Under the pieces are notes generated by a model. The model did no database searches. It was not told the DNA's origin and saw nothing but the letters and a program-made list of their open reading frames with translations. DNA of 64,000 nucleotides from Hymenobacter guriensis. GTDB lineage: Bacteria > Bacteroidota > Bacteroidia > Cytophagales > Hymenobacteraceae. This document shows, in pieces, positions 43,541 through 49,836 of the stretch (positions are counted from its first letter, which is position 1; each line of letters opens with the position of its first letter). The stretch covers positions 18,590 to 82,589 of the forward strand of contig NZ_JADWYK010000020.1 of the NCBI RefSeq assembly GCF_015773195.1. Direction: 5' to 3'. The translations under genes were made by a program, and so were the position numbers.

Positions 43541-44722
43541 ATGGACGCCACCCCGGATAAGCGAGTAGCCCAGCATAACGCGCTGATCAATGCCCGGTTC
43601 AGTTTTGTGCCTTTACAGATGCGGTTATTCGTTTCGCTTCTGTCACGCATTGATTTTGAAGATGTTGATTTCAAAGAGCACTTCATTCCGCTGGATGAGT
43701 TGGTCTTTGAGCGCCGCGGCGGATCTGCGTATGAGCAGGTAGATGAGATGTGTAAGGGTCTTGCTTCCTTTACCCTATACATTGAGGAATTGGAAGAGAA
43801 GACTCGTAAGCGCCGGCGTAAGCCCAGCTACACGTATATTCCATTGATGGCCGAGGCGGGCTACCGGGCAGACTTAGGTGGGGTGGTGGCCAGCTTCAAC
43901 CCGAAGATTATGCCTTACCTGCTGCAGCTGCGAGAATGTGGCAACTTCACCACGGCTGACATGCAGCAGGTGCTCAAGCTGAAGAGCCCTCAGTCACTAC
44001 GCATCTATTGGCTGCTGAAAGAGTATGCCGGCTTCGGCCGTCGTACGATCAGTGTAGAGGATCTACGGTTTGTACTGGGCATTGAAGAGCATGAGTACCC
44101 TCGGTTCTCTAACTTCAAGGCACGAGTGCTGGATAAGGCACAAAGTGAGATTGCCGAGACTGACATTCCCTTCACGTATGAGCTGGAACGGGAAGGCAAA
44201 ACGGTTGCCCGGATCAAGTTCCTATTCGAGCAGTTGGCGGCATCTGCTACAAAAAAGACGTTGCCCGGCGCGGCCGAGTGGGCAGACGCTCTGCTGCAGA
44301 TTGGGGTAAGCCAGCGCAGCATTGCTACCATCGCTCATCAGCTAGAAAACGATGAGTACGATGTGGGATACATCGGCTTTGTGGTGCGCATCGTCGAAGG
44401 ACAGTTTCGGAAGGGCAAGATCAAAAAGCCCGCGGGGGCTATCTACAAAGCCCTGGTCGAGAAGTACCTGCTAGAGGACTATAAACAGGCGGCCAAGCCG
44501 CGCGTGGGTTCCAAGAAGGAGGTTGTCCCAGCAAGTGAGTCGCAGGCGACCGTGGCCTTTCGCTTAAGCGAAGTGCAAGCGATGTACGACAACCCGGGGC
44601 CCTATGCCCACCGGCAGAAACGGGCGGATACCTTTGAGCAACATCTAGAGCAGGTCTACCTCAAAGACGGCTTCACGCTCGAAGATCGGCTAGGGGAGGC
44701 CTGGCTCGTCAAGTACACCTGA
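43541..44722 (+). CDS. Rep_3/RepB-family plasmid replication initiator
   Basis: 393 residues from ATG 43541, six bases after the last iteron. Tandem winged-helix initiator (Rep_3): the first domain has NALINARFSFVPLQMRLFVS, FKEHFIPLDELVF and YEQVDEMCKGLASFTLYIEE; the second includes KLKSPQSLRIYWLLKEYAGF, ISVEDLRFVLGI and YPRFSNFKARVLDKAQSEI, the recognition-helix pattern RVLDKAQ.EI. It binds the iterons to open the origin and probably represses itself. Oddly, an exact iteron copy lies inside the gene at 44243-44262 and is translated as SATKKTL, between the DNA-binding part and a C-terminal extension of about 150 residues. Confidence 0.93.
   Translation: MDATPDKRVAQHNALINARFSFVPLQMRLFVSLLSRIDFEDVDFKEHFIPLDELVFERRGGSAYEQVDEMCKGLASFTLYIEELEEKTRKRRRKPSYTYIPLMAEAGYRADLGGVVASFNPKIMPYLLQLRECGNFTTADMQQVLKLKSPQSLRIYWLLKEYAGFGRRTISVEDLRFVLGIEEHEYPRFSNFKARVLDKAQSEIAETDIPFTYELEREGKTVARIKFLFEQLAASATKKTLPGAAEWADALLQIGVSQRSIATIAHQLENDEYDVGYIGFVVRIVEGQFRKGKIKKPAGAIYKALVEKYLLEDYKQAAKPRVGSKKEVVPASESQATVAFRLSEVQAMYDNPGPYAHRQKRADTFEQHLEQVYLKDGFTLEDRLGEAWLVKYT
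44243..44262 (+). repeat. Fifth exact iteron copy, inside the rep coding sequence
   Basis: TCTGCTACAAAAAAGACGTT, identical to the origin copies, about 700 bp downstream of them and in the same orientation. It falls after the second winged-helix domain. Confidence 0.9.
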
Positions 44723-45443
44723 GCCACCCACAGCAACCAAGTACCTGTCTGCAGCAAGCGTGGTCAGAGGACGACAGCGGGCGGGGCGGGCAGGAGTTCA
44801 AGTACTACTTGAAGTGAATACCCCTACCAGGTGCTGTCAACGCCTAAGCGACTGGCTATGCAGGAACCCCTGCTTAACCGGTATTTATAGCGAAATAATG
44901 CAATACAGAAGATAGGCCATTTTTGCCCCGCCTGTACAGCCCATTTTTCCTGGTGACAGCCTGTTTTTTCTGTGGGTAAGCGGGGCGTATGGCTCCCGCA
45001 TAGCCTGACCTGCTTGTCTCGCTTGCCGCGCCACAACTACTGACGTTGGTTAAGCGAGGTAGCATCACCCATGTGCAGGTCTTTTTAAGCCACAAACCGG
45101 GCGTTTAACGCGGACTGGCTGTGAAAAGCATATGTGTCCGCCCCGCTGTAAGGCCTCCGCTTAGGGAGACGCGCCTGCTTGGGCTAAGCGCGACATTTCT
45201 TATGCGCTTTTATGTGTGCGACAGAGCGTACGACAGGCCGTAGCGGGCTGGGAAAAAGCCGCGTCTTTCTTCCGGCTCAACACCACGCAAAAAGCCAGTA
45301 AAAGAACGGGATATTTTCTTCGCTAGATGCTATTCACGAGCAGCGAACACCGCCCTAAGGGAAAAGCGCCTCTTTCCCGCTAGTACTACCGGGCAGTGGT
45401 CTGCTAGGGGTTCTTCTTCCAAACGGGCGGATTTACACGCTAA
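44723..45443. other. Non-coding stretch after rep
   Basis: About 720 bp without a supported gene. At 44914-44972 there are three related units: GGCCATTTTTGCCC, CAGCCCATTTTTCCTG (44937-44952) and CAGCCTGTTTTTTCTG (44957-44972); the last two are exactly 20 bp apart. Short minus-strand frames here show no domain. Confidence 0.5.
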
Positions 45444-45620
45444 GGGTGTTGTTAAACAAATAGGGGTAATGCAATCGAGAGAGAGCAGCGAAAACGAACA
45501 GTAAGGCTACTATTTTGCCTGCGTTCCAAGCAAAACAGTGTTCATCAAGGTACTAACCATTGAAACCGCGTGGTTGTCCTGACGAGTCGGAGGTGTTGCC
45601 CTATTTGTTTAACAACACCC
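45444..45620. mobile_element. MITE-like element, 177 bp, with perfect 22-bp terminal inverted repeats
   Basis: GGGTGTTGTTAAACAAATAG + GG at 45444-45465 and its exact complement at 45599-45620 enclose 133 bp with no open frame of use. The flanks are TAA on the left and TAT on the right, so no clear target duplication. Perfect terminal repeats without a transposase suggest a miniature element moved by an IS elsewhere in the genome. Confidence 0.65.
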
Positions 45621-45661
45621 TATGCTATGGCCTCAGGCGCTTCTTGCCCCGGCCCGTACCA

Positions 45662-45745
45662 AACCCGCACAATCTACACTAATTATATCCAACTTAGCGC
45701 AAATTTACGCTAAGTTGGATATAATTAGTGTAGATTGTGCGGGTT
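45662..45745. repeat. Perfect inverted repeat with 38-bp arms and 8-bp loop
   Basis: The left arm (45662-45699) begins AACCCGCACAATCTACAC and the right arm (45708-45745) is its exact complement, ending GTGTAGATTGTGCGGGTT. The loop is CAAATTTA. It lies 33 bp before a small gene. It could be a strong terminator, a cruciform or nicking site, or a fossil element end. Confidence 0.85.
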
Positions 45746-45777
45746 AATGGCCTGTTTTCTGTTTCTATTCCTGGTTC

Positions 45778-46233
45778 ATGCCTTTCGTCCCCCGCCCGCC
45801 CATTCCTACGGTCTGCGCCCATTGCCAGAACGTCTTTGAGTCCCGCCACCTACGCCGTAAGTACTGCTGTAATTCCTGCAACGTGCTCGCGGCCCAGGCC
45901 CGCAAGAAGGTCGGGGCTTCCTCCGGGGGGGAGTCCGCCTCGCCCGCCGTCGAGTTTGCCTTGCCCGCGCGGTTCATTGCCGCCGTAGGCCCCGTACAGC
46001 CCGTGGGGTCGTACTTTTTGCTCATGTCCGACGAACGCTCTTTTGAGGCAGCGGCTACCGTGCGGGCGCACCGCTTTCAGGCCGCGCAGGCCGTGGCCTG
46101 GCTGACGAGCACTCAGGAGTACTTCCCCCGCCGAGATTTCGCCGTCGACACCCAGGGCACGGTCTGGCTCGAGGCCTACGGGTTCGCCGACCGCTGGTTC
46201 CCGGTCGTCACCATCGAGGGATTGGAAGCTTAG
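45778..46233 (+). CDS. Small protein with a four-Cys zinc-binding N-terminus
   Basis: 151 residues from ATG 45778. The N-terminus shows CAHCQNVFESRHLRRKYCCN and SC, a CxxC...CxxxC cluster likely to bind zinc. A linker and a C-terminal domain follow (AVAWLTSTQEYFPRRDFAVD, GTVWLEAYGFADRWFPVVTI). No membrane segment. I do not recognise the family. The zinc ribbon suggests nucleic-acid or protein contact. Confidence 0.6.
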   Translation: MPFVPRPPIPTVCAHCQNVFESRHLRRKYCCNSCNVLAAQARKKVGASSGGESASPAVEFALPARFIAAVGPVQPVGSYFLLMSDERSFEAAATVRAHRFQAAQAVAWLTSTQEYFPRRDFAVDTQGTVWLEAYGFADRWFPVVTIEGLEA

Positions 46234-46484
46234 GCACCGGCTTCGGGGACGTCGAGCAAGCCACCGGCCGCGGCGAGCCGTCGAAAAACAGCGCCGGCCC
46301 TCTCGGGCAAACGGGACTGTAGGGCAGATAGGATAACTGGACGTATCGGACGAATTACTCACTTCTGATGAGGCAAATTGCCTTCTCATTAGGGCTAGTG
46401 CGAGGACCGATTCCCAAGTAAAAAACGACTACATAGTTAGCAGCGCTTAGGCGCGATTGCTTACCTCCTTTATACTTTATCGCC

Positions 46485-46904
46485 ATGATCAAAAGCTTCT
46501 TCTTCGCTGGTTGCGGCCTGCTGCTAACTGCTTCGTGCAGTGAGGGCGATGGGGCCAATGGAGTCTATCAAGGTGTACCCCTCGTTTCCAGCGCCGGGGA
46601 TACCCTTTACATCAAAGCCTACAATTGGGGGTTAACAGGTGACCATCAGATCTCCACCATCAGCGACACGAACGTCCCGATCGGATGGGATGACCAGCAG
46701 CGGCCGGAGATGGTCAAAGGCCTGGATCCGTTTTTGTATCGCTTTGCCCACGATACGCTGACCGTGTATACACGTGCGCCACTTCCTGCCTTTGCCATTC
46801 ACTGCCCCTCGATCGTGGTACAGTATCAACTCGTGAAGAATCATCAGTACATGGGCTTGTATGAACAACTTAGCAAGCAGACCTACTATCGTGTACCTCG
46901 ATAG
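46485..46904 (+). CDS. Small lipoprotein of unknown function
   Basis: 139 residues from ATG 46485. Lipoprotein signal (FFFAGCGLLLTASC, Cys at about 18). The mature part of about 120 residues is probably beta-rich (TLYIKAYNWGLTGDHQISTI, DTLTVYTRAPLPAFA) with no known motif. Upstream, TTATACTTTAT is a weak match to the -7 element. It stands alone. Confidence 0.65.
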   Translation: MIKSFFFAGCGLLLTASCSEGDGANGVYQGVPLVSSAGDTLYIKAYNWGLTGDHQISTISDTNVPIGWDDQQRPEMVKGLDPFLYRFAHDTLTVYTRAPLPAFAIHCPSIVVQYQLVKNHQYMGLYEQLSKQTYYRVPR

Positions 46905-47242
46905 TAGCTTATCCGATTGCCCTACCCAAGGGCTTGGTCTGTTGGTAATACGACTGTAGAAGGTAGATTTAGGGGCTTAAGCAAATAGGATTTTAACGAC
47001 CGTGAAGCAGTCCATATTTTTCTACACCTTACTAGGTTTTGTCGCTTAACGTAAGAACAGATCTCAGACCGACCTGGGAATCAGTGCAGTTTTAACCTCC
47101 CTGCGAGGCCGGCCGCTAGCGTGGTACTTTCCCATGGACTTCCCTGATGTTGCAGTAGCCTGCTGGTGCTATAGATTCTCAATAAGGTATACCTTGTGAT
47201 GTTGGTACAATACGTGGTAAAGCTGTGCTACCTACTCGACGA
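46905..47242. other. Intergenic stretch without a supported gene
   Basis: About 340 bp between two lipoprotein genes. No domain-bearing frame, hairpin or repeat is evident. Confidence 0.5.
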
Positions 47243-48181
47243 ATGAAAGCGCTATTCAGAGGCGATGCTGTGCGCCACATTGAGGCAACGGGTCGCACAG
47301 GACAGCACGTTGCCCTCTTGCTCTGTGTCGGCTTCCTTGGGTGCCGTGCTTCCCAACCGATGCCCTCGCGACTCATGACGATGTCGTCAGCCGTCAGCCA
47401 GCAGGAGCGAAGCCAACTGCTGCAGGGGCATGTCGTTAGCATACACGACAGCGTAAGCGGGCTGCCAGGCGTCGAGCTTATTTTCCGCCAGATCGGCGTG
47501 GACTCGCTGACCCGGTCCTGGCGCGTCCTTACCCAAGAAGACGGCGACTTTCGGGTCGCGTTGCCTGCTGGCGGGCGCTACCAAGTTGAGGTAAGTTGTG
47601 AGACGCGTCACGTGGCAACAGTCAACCTGGAGCTACTGGCTACCAGAGAAGATTCGAGCGCGGTAACGCATACCTTTTACGTCCCATGCCGCGCCCCCGA
47701 CCTGATTCAGGATGAGGCGCCCCGTCTGTATTTCGCTGCCGGTCAGGCCACCTTGTCCTCGACGTCGGTGCAGACCTTAGGCGTGATGGTGCGCATCCTG
47801 CGGGCCACACCCCGCTTGGCAGTATGCCTGGAAGGACACGCTGATGCGCAGGAGGCTCGTGCGGGACACCCTAATCCGGCCCAATACCTGCAGCGCTTGG
47901 GACTGCTCCGCGCGCAGGCGGCTTCTGATTATTTGCACCAGCAGGGCATCGCCGCAAGCCGACTGTCGGTGCGTAGTGTTAGCAACCAGCAGCCCTTGGT
48001 CCCCGACAGTGTAACCGAGTACCGGACGTTGAATCAATGCGTCGTGTTCAAGGCCATCATAGCACCGCCACTGGTAGAGGTGAGTTCTCCACAAGAAAAG
48101 CGGGTGCCCGCACCGCCCGCTGCTCCCCACCACAGACCCAGTACCCTGCCGCCTACCCGTTCTCGGGTTAATGGGCAGTAA
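47243..48181 (+). CDS. OmpA-family lipoprotein
   Basis: 312 residues from ATG 47243 (a GTG at 47225 would add six residues). The hydrophobic segment VALLLCVGFLGC gives a lipobox. A carboxypeptidase-regulatory-like beta domain follows (LLQGHVVSIHDSVSGLPGVE ... EDGDFRVALPAGGRYQVEVS), then an OmpA C-terminal domain (LYFAAGQATLSSTSVQTLGV, LEGHADAQEARAGHPNPAQY, LGLLRAQAASDYLHQQGI, LSVRSVSNQQPLVP), and a Pro-rich tail. It should tie the outer membrane to peptidoglycan. The usual GHTD motif reads GHAD. Confidence 0.82.
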   Translation: MKALFRGDAVRHIEATGRTGQHVALLLCVGFLGCRASQPMPSRLMTMSSAVSQQERSQLLQGHVVSIHDSVSGLPGVELIFRQIGVDSLTRSWRVLTQEDGDFRVALPAGGRYQVEVSCETRHVATVNLELLATREDSSAVTHTFYVPCRAPDLIQDEAPRLYFAAGQATLSSTSVQTLGVMVRILRATPRLAVCLEGHADAQEARAGHPNPAQYLQRLGLLRAQAASDYLHQQGIAASRLSVRSVSNQQPLVPDSVTEYRTLNQCVVFKAIIAPPLVEVSSPQEKRVPAPPAAPHHRPSTLPPTRSRVNGQ

Positions 48182-48338
48182 CTAGCCGTTTCCGAAAAAG
48201 GGCTGCGGCCCCTCCGAGGGAGGCATGAAGGGTCGCATGGCTTGGCCTGCACCTCCCCACCCGAAGCGGGCATGAAACGGGTACAACAGTCGTCGGTTTC
48301 AATGGGGCACCACTGGACTAAAACCAGCAACTTGTTGC

Positions 48339-48346
48339 TATCTTTG
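48339..48346 (+). promoter_or_regulatory. Bacteroidota -7 promoter element for the RtcB gene
   Basis: TATCTTTG, an exact TAnnTTTG match, about 95 bp before the proposed GTG start. No good -33 element stands out. Confidence 0.45.
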
Positions 48347-48439
48347 TGCGAGCCTACGCTAAGGCTCTCCTTGCGCGCATTTCATGCGGCTGCTACCCGA
48401 CGCGCGCCCTTTCTCATTTATTCTCCGAAAGAAGACCCC

Positions 48440-49480
48440 GTGAAAACCGTCTACTTTACGGATCGTAGCGGCGTGGAGCAGCACGCGCTACAGTCCCTCC
48501 TCGCCTTCGAGGAAAAAGAAACCATCGGCCGCATCGCCGTTTTTCCCGATATCCATTACTGCGCTGAGCGTGCCATCCCCGTCGGGGTGGCCTTCCACAC
48601 CACAGACGTCTTTTATCCACTGGTGACGGGCAAGGACATGGGCTGTGGCGTGGCCTACTTACGCTTGCCCCAGCAAGATGTGTTGCGCCCCTTTGACAAA
48701 GCCCGGCACTACCGGGCACTGGAGCGGGAGGTACACACCATGACAGATGAGGGCTTGGGTGGCGGCAACCATTTCCTCTCGCTGGAGGCATCGGCGGACT
48801 ACTTCTACCTGATCGTGCACACCGGCAGCCGCAACCTGGGCGTGTACATGTATCAGGAAAACCTGCGCTTGCTCCAGCAGCATAACCCGGGGCAGGAGTG
48901 GCTGCCGCTTGCACTTGCCACGCCGGAATACCGGCGCGAGTATGCACGCGTGCTGGCCTACGCGGCCAGCCGCCGGCAAGAGTTCCTGCAGAAGACGTAC
49001 GCGTTCCTACAGCGCAACGGCTACGTTCGGGCGGGGGCACCGGTCTATGCCGACAGCTGCCACAACCTGCTCGAATTCACCAGTGAGGGCGTGATCCACC
49101 GCAAGGGCAGTACGCAGCTCACGGCCGACCACGAGGTAGTGATTCCGCTTTCCATGAGCCGGGGCTCGCTGATCGTCAAGCCCAACTGCTGGCATCCCGC
49201 GCTTGCCCAAGCCCTGTGGAGTTGCGCGCATGGGGCGGGGCGGCGCTACAGCCGCACGGATACGCTCAAGTACTGGCATTCGCTGAAACGAGCGGACAAG
49301 GAAGCTTACCGCCAACGCTTCCCAGAGTTGCTCCAGCGGCAGGGGGAGTTTGATAGCAGCATTCTGCAGGAGTTCGACTTTGCCTATAAGGACGCCACGG
49401 CCTTATTGGAAACGCAGCCGCACCTGGTGCGCTGCGACGAGACGGAGCCCATTGTCACCGTAAAGTTTACGGGCGTTTAG
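48440..49480 (+). CDS. rtcB: RtcB-family RNA-splicing ligase, short form
   Basis: 346 residues from GTG 48440; the open frame extends to 48242 but those residues do not look like RtcB. The metal-binding Cys is in GKDMGCGVAYL; GLGGGNHFLSLE and VHTGSRNLGVYM hold metal and GTP residues; the guanylylated His is in CAHGAGRRYSRTD. RtcB joins 2',3'-cyclic phosphate ends to 5'-OH RNA using GTP and Mn2+. At 346 residues it is shorter than usual RtcB (about 390-480), mainly between the early motifs, yet the catalytic residues are kept. On a plasmid it may repair RNA cut by toxins; no archease or RtcR is beside it. Confidence 0.85.
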   Translation: MKTVYFTDRSGVEQHALQSLLAFEEKETIGRIAVFPDIHYCAERAIPVGVAFHTTDVFYPLVTGKDMGCGVAYLRLPQQDVLRPFDKARHYRALEREVHTMTDEGLGGGNHFLSLEASADYFYLIVHTGSRNLGVYMYQENLRLLQQHNPGQEWLPLALATPEYRREYARVLAYAASRRQEFLQKTYAFLQRNGYVRAGAPVYADSCHNLLEFTSEGVIHRKGSTQLTADHEVVIPLSMSRGSLIVKPNCWHPALAQALWSCAHGAGRRYSRTDTLKYWHSLKRADKEAYRQRFPELLQRQGEFDSSILQEFDFAYKDATALLETQPHLVRCDETEPIVTVKFTGV

Positions 49481-49497
49481 CAAAAGTCTGGCAGCTG

Positions 49498-49558
49498 ATG
49501 GGTACATATCCCACAACCTGACAACACCTTGTTGTCAGGTTGTGGGATATGTACCCAT
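49498..49558 (+). terminator. Perfect 28-bp-stem hairpin after rtcB
   Basis: ATGGGTACATATCCCACAAC... (49498-49525) pairs exactly with 49531-49558 across the 5-base loop ACCTT. It starts 18 bp after the RtcB stop. No long T-run follows, so it may protect the RNA 3' end or be a mobile relic as well as stop transcription. The rest of the gap to 49836 is AT-rich and shows nothing else. Confidence 0.65.
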
Positions 49559-49836
49559 GAGTGTTTATAACATTCTATAAACGCTCCATTGCAGCTTGAT
49601 ATTTATTTCATCATTCATGTGTTAGAGTAGTAGATCTATTACCCAGTGGCAATATACCTGCACAGTAGGGGAGGGGAGGAGTGGTTATTGTATATCTGCT
49701 GAGCTTGCAATGCGATTTATGCGGCAGGTAGTCGTGAAATTATATCCATCCGTTAGCATTAGTTTGGGGCCACGTTTCCGATACTCCTCAGTTATAGCAT
49801 ATCATTCCTTGCAGCTGCCATTGCTGCACTAACCTT

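Noticed and set aside
43263..43568. 101-codon frame across the iterons
   Set aside because: It is open only because the iterons translate to repeated ATKKTL. It overlaps the origin and the rep start.
45565..45600. GAAAC ... GTC ... CTGACGAG, resembling hammerhead ribozyme core pieces in permuted order
   Set aside because: AACC/GGTT could form one stem, but no bases remain between GTC and CTGACGAG for stem I, and there is no closing stem II. Likely chance.
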